This document shows positions 9,929-19,428 of a DNA stretch of 64,000 nt, piece after piece; the stretch's first letter is position 1, and each line of letters begins with the position of its first letter. The position numbers and the translations under genes were made by a program. The notes below the pieces were generated by a model. The model worked only from the letters and a program-made list of their open reading frames with translations, ran no database searches and had not been told where the DNA came from. The stretch comes from an uncultured Nitrospirota bacterium (lineage in GTDB: Bacteria; CG2-30-53-67), in assembly GCA_947259355.1 (NCBI GenBank), contig CAMYMF010000006.1, positions 1 through 64,000 on the forward strand, read 5' to 3'.

Positions 9929-11239
9929 ATGATCGCAACGGAGGATGTCCGAAAGATAATGGCCCGCCATCTGCTGACGGAAGGGTTTGACTTGGTGCTC
10001 GACCTGGAGCGCTCCCGCGGCTCGCGGCTGGTGGACAAACGCTCCGGGGATGCCTTTCTCGATTTCTTCTCCATGTACGCCTCCATGTCGGTGGGCTTCA
10101 ATCACCCCCGCCTCCTGGCGGTGCAGGACCAGCTGGGGGCCCTCGCGATCCAAAAGCCGTCCAATTCCGACATGTATACCGAAGCCCTCGCGGAGTTCGT
10201 GGAGACTTTCTCGCGCCTGGGCATCCCTCCCCACCTGCCCCATACCTTTCTGATCGAAGGGGGCGCGCCGGCCGTGGAGAACGCATTGAAGGCCGCGTTT
10301 GACTGGAAAGTCCGCAAGAACTTCGCGCAGGGACACACCGATGAGAAGGGATCGAAGATCATCCATTTCCAGCAGGCCTTTCACGGGCGCACGGGCTATG
10401 CTCTCTCGTTGACCAACACTTTCGATCCCCGAAAGACGCAGTATTATCCCAAGTTTGATTGGCCGCGGGTGGTGAATCCGAAGATAGAATTCCCCCTGAA
10501 CGGGGAGCGTCTGGCGCGGCTGCAGGCCCTGGAGGACCGGGCCGTCGCCGAGATCGAAGACGCCATCGCCTGTGACGGCGCCGAGATGGCCGGCCTGATC
10601 ATCGAGCCCATCCAGGGCGAGGGCGGCGACAATCACTTCCGCCCCGAGTTCTTCCAGAGCCTGCGGCGGCTCTGCGACGAACACGACGTGCTGCTGATTC
10701 TGGATGAGATTCAGACCGGCGTCGGATTGACGGGCAAGTTCTGGGCCCACGAGCACTTCGGAATCCAACCGGATCTGCTCTGCTTCGGCAAGAAGACGCA
10801 GGTCTGCGGTGTCCTCGCGTCCCGGCGCATCGAGGAGGTGCGTCGCCATATCTTTGAAGAGCCCAGCCGCGTCGGGTCGACCTTCGGCGGAAACCTGATC
10901 GACATGGTCCGCTTCACCCACATCCTGCGGATCGTGGAAGCCGAGAATCTGGTCGAAAACGCACGGGTCCAGGGGGCCGCGCTCCTGACGGCATTGGGAA
11001 AACTGGCCGCGTCCTTCCCCTCGCTGGTTTCCAACGTGCGCGGCCGTGGTCTCATGTGCGCCTTCGACCTTCCGGACCGAGAAATCCGGGACCGTCTACG
11101 CAATCGTCTCTTTCAGGACAGGCTGCTGATCATCGGATGCGGCGAAAAGAGCATTCGTTTTCGCCCCCATCTGATTGTCTCCGCGGACGAGATCTTCGAG
11201 GGGATCGGGTTGATCCAGGCCGCCCTGGCCCGCCTGTGA
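9929..11239 (+). CDS. lat: L-lysine 6-aminotransferase
   Basis: 436 residues, class III PLP aminotransferase. The opening LLTEGFDLVLDLERSRGS, FFSMYASMSVGFNHP and the PLP-lysine motif FGKKTQVCG are typical of lysine epsilon-aminotransferase, as known from cephamycin producers and mycobacteria. EPIQGEGGDNHFRPEFF and LDEIQTGVG are the cofactor-contact segments. It transfers the epsilon-amino group of lysine to 2-oxoglutarate, giving 2-aminoadipate semialdehyde for the upstream dehydrogenase. AGGAGAG lies six bases before the ATG. The absence of beta-lactam genes and the downstream flavoprotein argue for catabolism. Confidence 0.9.
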   Translation: MIATEDVRKIMARHLLTEGFDLVLDLERSRGSRLVDKRSGDAFLDFFSMYASMSVGFNHPRLLAVQDQLGALAIQKPSNSDMYTEALAEFVETFSRLGIPPHLPHTFLIEGGAPAVENALKAAFDWKVRKNFAQGHTDEKGSKIIHFQQAFHGRTGYALSLTNTFDPRKTQYYPKFDWPRVVNPKIEFPLNGERLARLQALEDRAVAEIEDAIACDGAEMAGLIIEPIQGEGGDNHFRPEFFQSLRRLCDEHDVLLILDEIQTGVGLTGKFWAHEHFGIQPDLLCFGKKTQVCGVLASRRIEEVRRHIFEEPSRVGSTFGGNLIDMVRFTHILRIVEAENLVENARVQGAALLTALGKLAASFPSLVSNVRGRGLMCAFDLPDREIRDRLRNRLFQDRLLIIGCGEKSIRFRPHLIVSADEIFEGIGLIQAALARL

Positions 11240-11272
11240 GCCCGCGGATCGGACGGGGCTTTGGAATCCTTC

Positions 11273-12880
11273 ATGAACCGCGCGACGCTGATGGCCAAAC
11301 TCAAAGAGCTGATCCGGGGCAGCGTTGTGGACGATGAAGAGGCGCTTCAGCGCTTCTCCCGGGATCAGAGCATCTATGAAATCCCCCCCCTGGCTGCTGT
11401 GCGCCCCCAGGACGAGGAGGAGATTGCACGGCTGATCCATTTTGCTCGGGACGCACAGATTCCCATCACCCCCCGGGGCGGCGGCTCGGGCACGGCAGGC
11501 GGCGCCCTCGGTGAAGGGATCGTCCTCGCACTACCCCGAGGCGGCAGTCTCAGCCGGATGCACGACTTTTCGGAGCAAGGCCGCGAAGCCTTCGTCACCG
11601 CGCAAGCCGGGGTCTTCCACCGGACGCTGCAGGCCGCGCTTCGGGAGCGGGGCTATTACCTCCCGGCCGATGTCTCCAGCGCTGGGATCAGCCAGATCGG
11701 CGGCAACGTGGCCACCAAAGCCAGCGGTCCCCACGCGCTCCGGCACGGCGCCATCCACCGCTTCGTGGAGGGATTGGTCTTCATAACGGACCGGGGTGAA
11801 CGGGTGGACACGGGGGATCCGGCAACGGTTCCCGTGAGAATCCGGGACGGGCTCTCGGCACTCGGCGAAAGAATCGCGCGGGACCGGCGTGTTTGCGAGC
11901 AACTGAATGCACGGCGGTTTATGAAAACCGCCAGCGGTTATAACATGGTCGCATTCACCGAGGGGCTTCCCGCCGACCGCCTGATCGCTCAAGTCCTCAC
12001 AGGCAGCGTGGGTACCCTGGGGGTTGTGACAGCCGTCAGGCTCCGGGCCCTGCCCCTCGAGCTGGAAAAATGCGCGCTGCTGCTCTCCTTTGAGAACCTA
12101 TCGGAAGCCGGGGATGCCGTATGTGCCCTGCTCGACCATCCGGTCGCGGCCGTCGAGATCATGAGTCGTGAGACCGTTCGGATCCTCAAGGCAGCATCGG
12201 GCACCCCCCGCGCCATGCTGCCGGATGCCCATGTGCTGCTCGTCGAGACCGAGGGCCCGGGGGCGACGGACACGGTGGCGCAGATCAACGACCTCATCGG
12301 CGCGAGACGCTATCGCCTCTTGGCGCAACCCTCAGTGCTGACGGCCGACGCGGAGATCGCGGCGGTCTGGGAACTGCGCAAGCAGGCGTTGCCGGTGCTC
12401 AACCGCGTGGCTTCGGGGCGGCGGGCGCTGGCCGTGATCAATGATGTGGGCGTCCCGCCTGCGGATCTCGCGGCCTTCATTGCCGAGGTGGAGGGGCTCT
12501 TTGAAAAGCATCAAACGGAGGCCATCGTCTACGGCCATGCGGGAAACGGAAATCTGCATCTCCGTCCTCTCTTCGACCTGCGCCGGCCCGGTCTGGCCCG
12601 GCGGATTCAGCAACTGGCCGATGATGTGTACACACTGGTGCTGCGTTATGGGGGTACCATTGCGGCTGAGCACGGGATGGGCAGACTGAAGGCGCCCTAT
12701 CTGAAACGGGAATGGGGCGAGGCGCTTTACGGATACATGCGGGAACTCAAAAGCATCTTCGACCCCGAGGACATATTCAACCCCGGTGTCATGTTTAGCA
12801 ACCGGCCGCTCACCGATCATTTGGCGCCTGAGTTCTCCGACGCGCGCGGTCATACAGCCGCACAGGAGGAGGAATCATGA
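11273..12880 (+). CDS. FAD-linked oxidase, probable D-2-hydroxyglutarate dehydrogenase
   Basis: 535 residues of the FAD-binding type 4/GlcD family. The FAD-binding loop is ITPRGGGSGTAGGALG, followed by QIGGNVATKASGP and KTASGYNM; the C-terminal lobe ends with HAGNGNLHLRP (metal-site His) and EHGMGRLKAPYL. It most resembles the N-terminal half of YdiJ-type D-2-hydroxyglutarate dehydrogenases but lacks the C-terminal ferredoxin/CCG half. In the lysine route D-2-hydroxyglutarate is oxidised to 2-oxoglutarate, so the context supports that substrate; lactate or glycolate remain alternatives. A TTG at 11261 could extend the N-terminus by four residues. The stop overlaps the next ATG. Confidence 0.78.
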   Translation: MNRATLMAKLKELIRGSVVDDEEALQRFSRDQSIYEIPPLAAVRPQDEEEIARLIHFARDAQIPITPRGGGSGTAGGALGEGIVLALPRGGSLSRMHDFSEQGREAFVTAQAGVFHRTLQAALRERGYYLPADVSSAGISQIGGNVATKASGPHALRHGAIHRFVEGLVFITDRGERVDTGDPATVPVRIRDGLSALGERIARDRRVCEQLNARRFMKTASGYNMVAFTEGLPADRLIAQVLTGSVGTLGVVTAVRLRALPLELEKCALLLSFENLSEAGDAVCALLDHPVAAVEIMSRETVRILKAASGTPRAMLPDAHVLLVETEGPGATDTVAQINDLIGARRYRLLAQPSVLTADAEIAAVWELRKQALPVLNRVASGRRALAVINDVGVPPADLAAFIAEVEGLFEKHQTEAIVYGHAGNGNLHLRPLFDLRRPGLARRIQQLADDVYTLVLRYGGTIAAEHGMGRLKAPYLKREWGEALYGYMRELKSIFDPEDIFNPGVMFSNRPLTDHLAPEFSDARGHTAAQEEES

Positions 12881-14238
12881 CCGGGCGACACGACATCCGG
12901 TGGCAGCGTTGGCCCAAAGTGGAGAATTTCTTTCGCCGGTGGATCCGCACCTTCGAGAAACAAAGTCCCCCCGTCCGGGACTTCTCGGGGAAGCTGGTGC
13001 GTGTGAGCAGCACGCGCCTGCTCGACTGGACCGATCATCTCATCCTGCCATGGAGCGCCAAGACCCGGTCCCTTTTGAAGGAGCTGGGGTTTTCCCGACG
13101 TCGCGATACCCCTACCACGGTGTACGAACACCCCGGCGTCTCCCTGCCCGACGTGCTGCTGGCAGGGCGCGGCGCCGATGTTCGCCAGGGTCTGACCATA
13201 CGCGTGGAGAACCTGTCTCGCTTTCTTCAAATCAACCAGATGGCGGGGCAGATCGACGGGGCGCCCTTGAGTCCGTTGCGGCGCTGCCGCCTGTTCACCG
13301 AGGGTGGGATATCGCTGCTGGCCGTCGAACGAAGGGGCGCGCGGGCCTATAAGATCACGGCACCGCTGAGGGGCCAGAGGGATCGCTATATCGCGGCCGT
13401 GGAGACATGGCGGCGGCTACCCCGATCTCTCGACGACGAAGATTTGGCCTTTGGGAGTGTCGCGCAGGCCGCGCGACGGCTCGCGTCGCAACTGGGTCCG
13501 GACCTGGCCGCGCACGTCGTCTGCCGCTCTGAACGGGATTACTGGCTTTCCCGTAACGCCGCCGGTCGGATCCAGAAAATGCGCCAGGATCAGCTCGGAC
13601 TAGGTTGGGCGAACCACGACCACCATACCTTTCGAAGTTCTCGCAAGCGTTTTTCTGCCCTGGTGGCCCTCTTCGAGCAACTGGGCTTCGAAAAACGGGA
13701 GCGTTTCTACGCGGGCAAAGAGGCCGGCTGGGGCGCCCAGGTGATGGAAAACAGACGGGCCGGGCTTGTGCTCTTTCTCGATGTCGATCTCACGCCCCGG
13801 GAAGTGACGATCGATTTTGCCGCACAAGGCCTCGCAGAGCGGGACTCCCTCGGAACGGTGGGACTCTGGTGCGCCCTCCACGGCGATTCGATTCTCGCAG
13901 CCGGTATGCACCACCTGGCCGCCCGGTTTCTCTTCGATCGACTCCCGGAAGCGCTCGTCTCCTTCGGCATAGACTTCATGGCCCCCTTTAGTGACTTCGT
14001 TTATCTGAAACAGGCCTTCAGCAGTGGTGAGATCTGGGCGGTCGATCCAGCCCGAGTGCACGCACTGCTCGACGACCAGCGGATTGACCGCCGACGGGCC
14101 GAGGCATTCGGCACGCGGGGGGCCATCGGCAGCCATTTGGAGAATATCCAGCGGCGCGAGGGTTATAGGGGATTCAACAAGAAGAATGTCAGCGCCATCA
14201 TTCGCAGGACCGATCCGCGGACAGCTGTCGGCGCATGA
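12877..14238 (+). CDS. Unrecognised tandem VOC-like protein, candidate 2-oxoadipate-processing enzyme
   Basis: 453 residues with no family I can name. Two segments each open with an Asp-His pair and run into a helix ending LGF: DHLILPWSAKTRSLLKELGF (53-72) and DHHTF with a helix to EQLGF (248-271). This repeat is what a vicinal-oxygen-chelate (glyoxalase/dioxygenase) fold shows. The second is followed by GKEAGWGAQV and LVLFLDVDL strands and by a conserved-looking LHGDSILAAGMHHL. It is translationally coupled (ATGA) to the flavoprotein with an excellent AGGAGGAGG site. HglS/YdcJ (DUF1338) enzymes, also VOC-like and about 450 residues, turn 2-oxoadipate into D-2-hydroxyglutarate, exactly the missing step. 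No YdcJ sequence motif is seen, so the assignment rests on context and fold guess. Confidence 0.5.
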   Translation: MTGRHDIRWQRWPKVENFFRRWIRTFEKQSPPVRDFSGKLVRVSSTRLLDWTDHLILPWSAKTRSLLKELGFSRRRDTPTTVYEHPGVSLPDVLLAGRGADVRQGLTIRVENLSRFLQINQMAGQIDGAPLSPLRRCRLFTEGGISLLAVERRGARAYKITAPLRGQRDRYIAAVETWRRLPRSLDDEDLAFGSVAQAARRLASQLGPDLAAHVVCRSERDYWLSRNAAGRIQKMRQDQLGLGWANHDHHTFRSSRKRFSALVALFEQLGFEKRERFYAGKEAGWGAQVMENRRAGLVLFLDVDLTPREVTIDFAAQGLAERDSLGTVGLWCALHGDSILAAGMHHLAARFLFDRLPEALVSFGIDFMAPFSDFVYLKQAFSSGEIWAVDPARVHALLDDQRIDRRRAEAFGTRGAIGSHLENIQRREGYRGFNKKNVSAIIRRTDPRTAVGA

Positions 14239-14270
14239 TCAGATTGTGGCCTGAAAGATCGAGGGAAAGG

Positions 14271-15113
14271 CTAGGTGACTTTGACGTGCCACGGCTCGAA
14301 CCGAACGCCGAGCATGTTGCCCCGTTCATAGCGAATCTGGATGTAGCCGAGATCCATGAGGTGCCGATAGACCCGGGTCGTGGCAAAGCGTTCCGTGAAA
14401 TTCGCGATCCCGAAACCAACCTGGCCGACGTCGAAATCGCCAACACCGTGATAAGAGTACCCAGGCGGTGCCAGCGAGCGCGATGCCAGCGAGAGGTTTC
14501 CCGCGTTGCTGTAGGCCTTGTTGAGGAAGAGGAGAAACTGTTTGACGACGCTCCGGATACCCGATGTGAGGATCACCTGGGAGCCCAATTCCCTGCGGAT
14601 CTTTGCATACATCCGTTCCGGCTCACCTCGGTAGAGGTAATTCCCGGAGCCACGGATCTTGGTAACATGCCGTCTCGAGACGGACTCCGTGAGATTCTTG
14701 ACAGGTTTCTGACCGAAGAAACCGTAAGGCGAACAATCTTCGTAAAACATCCGCTCCAGGAAGTGCAGTTCGTCCCGGGTGAATGCCCCCACCCGCGAGT
14801 AATTGGATGCATAGCGAATAGCACTGTCGAAGCTCAGGAGGTGGAAGTTGCCGTGACCCACGGTCCGTTGAAGACGCCGTAGCCGTTTCACCGTTGAGTT
14901 CAATATGGGGAGTTCATTTCGCGCCAGATAGACATCGTCGTGGTGGGGCTTGTTAAAATCTCGCATCTTGTGAAGGTAGTCTTTGATGTGGTCATCGAGC
15001 GTAGTCATCCGCGCAGAAGATGCACTGCCGGCAATTTCTGCAAACACGTCCGGAGCGATACCCGCACCAATCACACCTGCGGAAATGGCTTTAAGAAAGT
15101 CTCTCCTGTTCAT
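14271..15113 (-). CDS. Tat-exported M15-type (D-alanyl-D-alanine carboxypeptidase-like) protein
   Basis: 280 residues. The N-terminus NRRDFLKAISAGVIGAG is a twin-arginine signal, so the protein should be exported folded. The C-terminal domain has the M15 peptidase pattern: TSGIRS, the zinc-ligand motif SYHGVGDFDV (His and Asp ligands) and a terminal FEPWHVKV supplying the catalytic Glu and last His. M15B/D enzymes cleave D-Ala or L-Ala-D-Glu bonds in cell-wall peptides. The roughly 100-residue middle region is Arg- and Tyr-rich without a known domain. The gene is convergent with the lysine operon and divergent from an exported orphan. The ribosome site is weak. Confidence 0.75.
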   Translation of the reverse strand: MNRRDFLKAISAGVIGAGIAPDVFAEIAGSASSARMTTLDDHIKDYLHKMRDFNKPHHDDVYLARNELPILNSTVKRLRRLQRTVGHGNFHLLSFDSAIRYASNYSRVGAFTRDELHFLERMFYEDCSPYGFFGQKPVKNLTESVSRRHVTKIRGSGNYLYRGEPERMYAKIRRELGSQVILTSGIRSVVKQFLLFLNKAYSNAGNLSLASRSLAPPGYSYHGVGDFDVGQVGFGIANFTERFATTRVYRHLMDLGYIQIRYERGNMLGVRFEPWHVKVT

Positions 15114-15251
15114 ATTTTCTTGAGCTGATCGTCGTAAGGGATCTCTGTTTTCGTAGGGTTAACTTCTTTCTTTTAAGTATATTCTAGCAGAAAGTCAATC
15201 CATAAGAAAGATTTTTTTGACATGCCTGGACCTCATCTGAGCGGGGGATCT

Positions 15252-15275
15252 TTTCGACCCTGCGCGGGGTCGAAA
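15252..15275. repeat. Perfect 9-bp inverted repeat between divergent genes
   Basis: TTTCGACCC at 15252-15260 and GGGTCGAAA at 15267-15275 flank a six-base loop. It lies in the region between the divergent Tat-protein and orphan genes. No T-tract follows on either strand, so an operator or a leader hairpin is more likely than a terminator. Confidence 0.45.
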
Positions 15276-15365
15276 CAACGAAGCCCCCGGCCAAGCGGGA
15301 GACTGTCCGGCTATTTGTCTGCCTGAAGCAGCTGCTCTATACTCCGTATGAAGGAGCGTCGAGAG

Positions 15366-16916
15366 ATGAACCGGTTCGACCAGCTGCGCCGCATTTTCCC
15401 AACCACTGGCCTTGCCGTCACAATCGCGGCACAGTTGGTGTTCTTTGCCCCTTCGACGCCGGCCATGCAAGACGGCGCTGTCGAGACCTCCTCCACCTGC
15501 GACGCGCTCTACCAGACCCTCCGCCAGACGATCGAGCCCGGCGGTGTGCGCAACGGGGGTACCTTTCCTGTCCCCGGGATCCCGTGGTTTCGAACCAGCC
15601 GCTTTCTGGAGGAGATGCGCTACTTCATCAGCGACCGGAACGCCTGGCATTTCTGGCTCGATCGGCTTGCGCAGCAGGGTCGCACCGCACTCCCGGGGGC
15701 GCTCGAGCAGCTTCCCCATGAAGCGCTGCTGCCGCTGATGCGACAATTCGGCGGGGAACAGCAAGTGCGCCAAGACGGCACCGCCGCGCGACAGGCCATC
15801 GGCCAAATGGCCGAGCGGTGCCTGAACCGGACCTGGAGGCGTCTAAAACAGGCACCCCCCATAGAGAGCCTCTTCACCGGCCGACCGGGCATCCCCGATG
15901 AGTATCGGATGGTCCGTCGTATTTTCGGCCTTTACCCGCTGTTTGCCGTTCCCATTGGGGTGGCCGTCAGCAACTATCGCCGGGAAGTAGCGGACCGATA
16001 CGAGATTCCCCTCGCCCGCCTTGTACTCAAGGGACGTCTTGATCGGTACACGGCTGCGCCCCTGTTCACAGACCTGGACGCCCCCACCACCGCAGCGCTC
16101 CTTGCGGAAGCCTCAAGAAACCCCCTGGGGATCCCCATGCTGTCTCAGGGGCAGCTGGCCGTGCTGGCGCACCGGTTTGCACCGGTTCTGGAACCGGATG
16201 TCACGGGCGTTTATGACATTCCCGGCGCAGTGTATTGGCAGGACGGACTGGTCGCCATCGACCCGGAACGAACGACCGTCTACTACTATGGGAGCCATGC
16301 CATTCTGCACGGCAGAGCCCTGTTGCAGCTCAATTACGTGCTCTGGTACACGGAGCGGCCCCGGCAGCACTTCTTCGACATCGCCGCCGGAAGGATTGAC
16401 GGCTTAACCCTGCGTCTGACACTCGACACGGCGGGTCGACCCATTATGGTCGACGTCATACAAAACTGCGGCTGCTACCACTTTTTTTTTCCGTCGCCGC
16501 GGGTCTTCAAGGCAGCCCGCATGGAGCCCCTTCGGGAAGATGCCTTTGTGCCGCAGTGGCTCCCGCCCCTGAGTGATGAGACCCGACTGGCTGTCCGTAT
16601 CGAAACAAGGAGACACCGGGTCGAGCGCCTTCATCGGGACCACGGGTCCCCGGAGGCGCCAAAAACATATGAACTGGTACCTTATGAAAGGCTCGAATCG
16701 CTTCCCCGGGACTCGGGAAAAATCGAGAGCATCTTCACCTCCAACGGCCTGGTGAAGGGCAAGACGGAGCGGCGGGAGCGGTTCTTTCTCTTCTCCGTGG
16801 GTATTCCCCAAGCCGGGAGCATGCGACAACGGGGGCACCATCCCACGGCCCTCATCGGACGGCGAACCTTCGATGATCCCCGTCTCTTTGAGAAATTCTT
16901 TTCGCTCCAGGAATAG
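15366..16916 (+). CDS. Exported protein of unknown function
   Basis: 516 residues, not recognised. Residues about 14-33 form a signal peptide (hydrophobic stretch ending FAPSTPAMQ). The mature part is soluble-looking, with a conserved-looking QNCGCYHFFFPSPR near residue 370, several Trp/Tyr-rich segments and many Arg residues; no repeat, lipobox or catalytic motif is clear. AAGGAG at 15350-15355 suits the ATG at 15366 (an ATG at 15348 would swallow it). Its divergent partner is a Tat-exported peptidase-like protein and the two share a control region with an inverted repeat, so a joint envelope role is possible. Confidence 0.7.
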   Translation: MNRFDQLRRIFPTTGLAVTIAAQLVFFAPSTPAMQDGAVETSSTCDALYQTLRQTIEPGGVRNGGTFPVPGIPWFRTSRFLEEMRYFISDRNAWHFWLDRLAQQGRTALPGALEQLPHEALLPLMRQFGGEQQVRQDGTAARQAIGQMAERCLNRTWRRLKQAPPIESLFTGRPGIPDEYRMVRRIFGLYPLFAVPIGVAVSNYRREVADRYEIPLARLVLKGRLDRYTAAPLFTDLDAPTTAALLAEASRNPLGIPMLSQGQLAVLAHRFAPVLEPDVTGVYDIPGAVYWQDGLVAIDPERTTVYYYGSHAILHGRALLQLNYVLWYTERPRQHFFDIAAGRIDGLTLRLTLDTAGRPIMVDVIQNCGCYHFFFPSPRVFKAARMEPLREDAFVPQWLPPLSDETRLAVRIETRRHRVERLHRDHGSPEAPKTYELVPYERLESLPRDSGKIESIFTSNGLVKGKTERRERFFLFSVGIPQAGSMRQRGHHPTALIGRRTFDDPRLFEKFFSLQE

Positions 16917-16968
16917 CCCGATTTCTACGCGAATGGGCGCAACAGTGCGCATTGCCGCCAACTCCTTG

Positions 16969-16997
16969 TTGACATCGGCAAAACGTCTTGATACCGT
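16969..16997 (+). promoter_or_regulatory. Candidate promoter for the type-2 trpB gene
   Basis: TTGACA at 16969-16974 and TACCGT at 16992-16997 are 17 bases apart, in the 210-base gap before the trpB-like gene. The -35 is perfect and the -10 keeps only the TA..T pattern. Confidence 0.4.
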
Positions 16998-17126
16998 AAG
17001 CGAATCCTTCCACCGGAAGCGATCGGCACCCCCGCGGGTGGCGCCGTTTCTGTCGATGGGCATGTTTCGTCCCGGACGAGACGGTTCGGGCGATTCCGGC
17101 GATCACCTTTCCAAGAGGAAAAGACC

Positions 17127-18482
17127 ATGAGCAAACAGATCCTCCTCAAACAAGATGAAATGCCGACCAGCTGGTACAACGTCATCCCCGATCTGCCCGG
17201 CCCCCCGACGCCGGTGCTCCATCCGGCGACCCTGCAGCCGGTTACCCCGGACGATCTGGCGCCGCTCTTCCCGATGGGACTGATCGGACAGGAGGTCAGC
17301 ACCAAGAGCTGGACCGCCATTCCGCAGGAGATTCTCGACGTCTACAGCATCTGGAGACCGACGCCTCTGGTGCGGGCCACTCGGCTCGAGAAGGTCCTCG
17401 ATACCCCTGCCCACATCTATTTTAAGAACGAGAGCGTCTCTCCGGCGGGAAGCCATAAACCAAACACCGCCACCGCCCAGGCTTATTACAATAAGATGGA
17501 AGGCACCAAACGGCTGGTGACCGAAACCGGTGCTGGCCAGTGGGGCAGCGCCCTGTCGCTGGCGTGCAACTTCTTCGACCTCGAGCTTCAGGTCTTCATG
17601 GTGAAAGTCAGTTATCATCAGAAGCCCTATCGCCGCTCACTGATCCAGAGCTGGGGCGCAAAGGTATTCCCCAGTCCCTCGGATCAGACCAACTATGGCC
17701 GGCAGCTGCTGGAGCAGGACCCGGACAACCCCGGGAGCCTTGGCATTGCCATCAGCGAAGCCGTTGAGAAGGCGGCCACCGATCCCGAGGCCCACTATTC
17801 ACTGGGCAGCGTGCTTAACCATGTCTGTATGCACCAGACCATCGTCGGACTGGAAGCAAAGAAACAGATGGCGATGGCCGGCGAATACCCCGATATCGTC
17901 ATCGGCTGTGTGGGGGGCGGGTCGAATTTCGCGGGAATCGCCTTCCCCTTTGTACCCGACAAGGCCGACGGCAAGCCGGTGCGGCTCCTGGGCGCAGAGC
18001 CGGCGAGCTGCCCAACCCTCACCAAAGGGAAATATACCTTTGACTTCGGCGATACAGCCCGCATGGCACCCATCGTAAAGATGCACACCCTCGGCCACGA
18101 TTTCGTCCCGCCGGGGATTCATGCCGGGGGACTCCGCTACCACGGCGACTCGCCGCTCGTCTGTCAGCTGGTGGACGCGGGGATCATCGAGGCCCGGGCG
18201 TATCACCAGCTCTGCTGTTTCGAAGCGGCGGTGCTCTTCGCTCGCTCGGAGGGGATCATCCCCGCGCCCGAGACATCCCACGCCATTCGCGCCGCGATTG
18301 ACGAAGCGCTGGAGGCGAAGCGGCTGGGAGAGAAGCGAGTGATTCTGTTCAACTTCTCCGGACACGGCCACTTTGATATGGCCGCCTACGACGCATACTT
18401 CTCGGGTGAGCTCAAAGACTTCGACTATCCTGAGGCCAAGATCAAGGCCGCCTTGGCCAACCTACCCGACGTCAACATGTAG
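17127..18482 (+). CDS. trpB2: Tryptophan synthase beta chain, type 2 (TrpB2)
   Basis: 451 residues, the length of TrpB2 rather than the 395-residue TrpB1. The N-terminal YNVIPDLP segment, WRPTPL, the PLP-lysine motif [21 protein letters not shown] and the phosphate-binding [11 protein letters not shown] are all TrpB2 hallmarks. TrpB2 condenses indole or accepts O-phosphoserine/serine to make tryptophan without a tightly bound TrpA; no trpA or other trp genes adjoin it. In many lineages it is a salvage or stand-alone enzyme. AAGAGGAAAAG lies before the ATG, and a very stable hairpin follows the stop, so the gene is probably monocistronic. Confidence 0.93.
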   Translation: MSKQILLKQDEMPTSWYNVIPDLPGPPTPVLHPATLQPVTPDDLAPLFPMGLIGQEVSTKSWTAIPQEILDVYSIWRPTPLVRATRLEKVLDTPAHIYFKNESVSPAGSHKPNTATAQAYYNKMEGTKRLVTETGAGQWGSALSLACNFFDLELQVFMVKVSYHQKPYRRSLIQSWGAKVFPSPSDQTNYGRQLLEQDPDNPGSLGIAISEAVEKAATDPEAHYSLGSVLNHVCMHQTIVGLEAKKQMAMAGEYPDIVIGCVGGGSNFAGIAFPFVPDKADGKPVRLLGAEPASCPTLTKGKYTFDFGDTARMAPIVKMHTLGHDFVPPGIHAGGLRYHGDSPLVCQLVDAGIIEARAYHQLCCFEAAVLFARSEGIIPAPETSHAIRAAIDEALEAKRLGEKRVILFNFSGHGHFDMAAYDAYFSGELKDFDYPEAKIKAALANLPDVNM

Positions 18483-18492
18483 CAAGCCAACT

Positions 18493-18527
18493 GCGCCCGA
18501 AGCCCCGTGCTCTGGGGCTTCGGGCGC
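18493..18527 (+). terminator. Strong hairpin after trpB2
   Basis: A perfect 14-bp stem (18493-18506 with 18514-18527) encloses a seven-base loop ten bases after the trpB2 stop. The stem is GC-rich. No U-run follows, so termination may be Rho-assisted or the hairpin may protect the mRNA 3' end. Confidence 0.65.
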
Positions 18528-18564
18528 GACTATCTCGTGAACGCCGTCCCCAAAGGTTCTTGCC

Positions 18565-19287
18565 ATGAAGAAAAGAACGAAACCAGCGGTGCATGAGGAT
18601 CGAGAGCTACTGCGCACACCCCGCCAGGAGGAACGAAAGGACTTCACCTCAAAGGACCCGTGGCGGGCACTTCGCATTCTGGGCGAAGTGGTGGACGGCT
18701 TCGACGCCCTGCACGATGTGTTTGGAGCCGTTTCTATTTTTGGCTCGGCCCGGACCCCCGTGGGCCACCCCCACTACGAGGCAGCCCGTACGACCGCCCG
18801 TATGCTGGCGGAGAAAGGCTTTCCCATTGTCAGCGGGGGTGGACCCGGCATCATGGAGGCTGCGAACCGCGGCGCGCAGGAGGGGCGGGGATTGTCGGTG
18901 GGCTGCAATATCGAGCTCCCCTTTGAACAGGCGCCCAATCCCTACCAGGACATCTCCCTGGAGTTCAGATACTTCTTCGTACGCAAGCTGATGTTCGTCA
19001 AATATTCCACGGCCTTTGTCATCTTTCCCGGGGGCTTCGGAACCATGGACGAGCTCTTTGAGGCGCTGACGCTGGCCCAGACCCACACCATCGAGCAATT
19101 CCCCATTGTCCTCTTCGACGGTGCGTACTGGAAACCGTTGCTGCAGTTCATCGAGAAGAGCATGCTGAGGGCGAAGAACATCTCTCCCGAAGATGTGCAT
19201 TTAATCAAGCTCTGCAGCGCTCCCGAGGAGATCATTGAAACGGTGATCACCTTTTGCGCCAAGAACAGCCACCCAGAAACATCCTGA
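18565..19287 (+). CDS. LOG family (TIGR00730) Rossmann-fold protein
   Basis: 240 residues. SGGGPGIMEAANRGA and FPGGFGTMDELFEALT are the two signature motifs (PGGxGTxxE) of the LOG family, formerly annotated as lysine decarboxylase. Plant and some bacterial homologues are cytokinin riboside 5'-monophosphate phosphoribohydrolases; in most bacteria they act as nucleoside-monophosphate glycosylases of uncertain substrate. The N-terminal 45 residues are charged and family-variable. It is cut off from trpB2 by a hairpin and from the peroxiredoxin by its own promoter, so it is likely expressed alone. Confidence 0.85.
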   Translation: MKKRTKPAVHEDRELLRTPRQEERKDFTSKDPWRALRILGEVVDGFDALHDVFGAVSIFGSARTPVGHPHYEAARTTARMLAEKGFPIVSGGGPGIMEAANRGAQEGRGLSVGCNIELPFEQAPNPYQDISLEFRYFFVRKLMFVKYSTAFVIFPGGFGTMDELFEALTLAQTHTIEQFPIVLFDGAYWKPLLQFIEKSMLRAKNISPEDVHLIKLCSAPEEIIETVITFCAKNSHPETS

Positions 19288-19325
19288 GGGTGTTCGCCTT
19301 CCTGTGAATGGTTCGCGCAGCTGAG

Positions 19326-19354
19326 TTGCCAAAATGGCGCGCAGCGCATATACT
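19326..19354 (+). promoter_or_regulatory. Sigma-70 promoter of the selenocysteine peroxiredoxin
   Basis: TTGCCA (19326-19331), a 17-base spacer and TATACT (19349-19354) form a near-consensus promoter. The start point would fall near 19361, leaving a leader of about 68 bases with a small GC-rich hairpin before the AAAGGGG ribosome site. Confidence 0.65.
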
Positions 19355-19428
19355 GCCTGGAAAACAACGTAGCGCCTCTCATCGAGGGGCACGTGTTCGA
19401 ACAGCGAACCATAGAAAGGGGACTCTTT

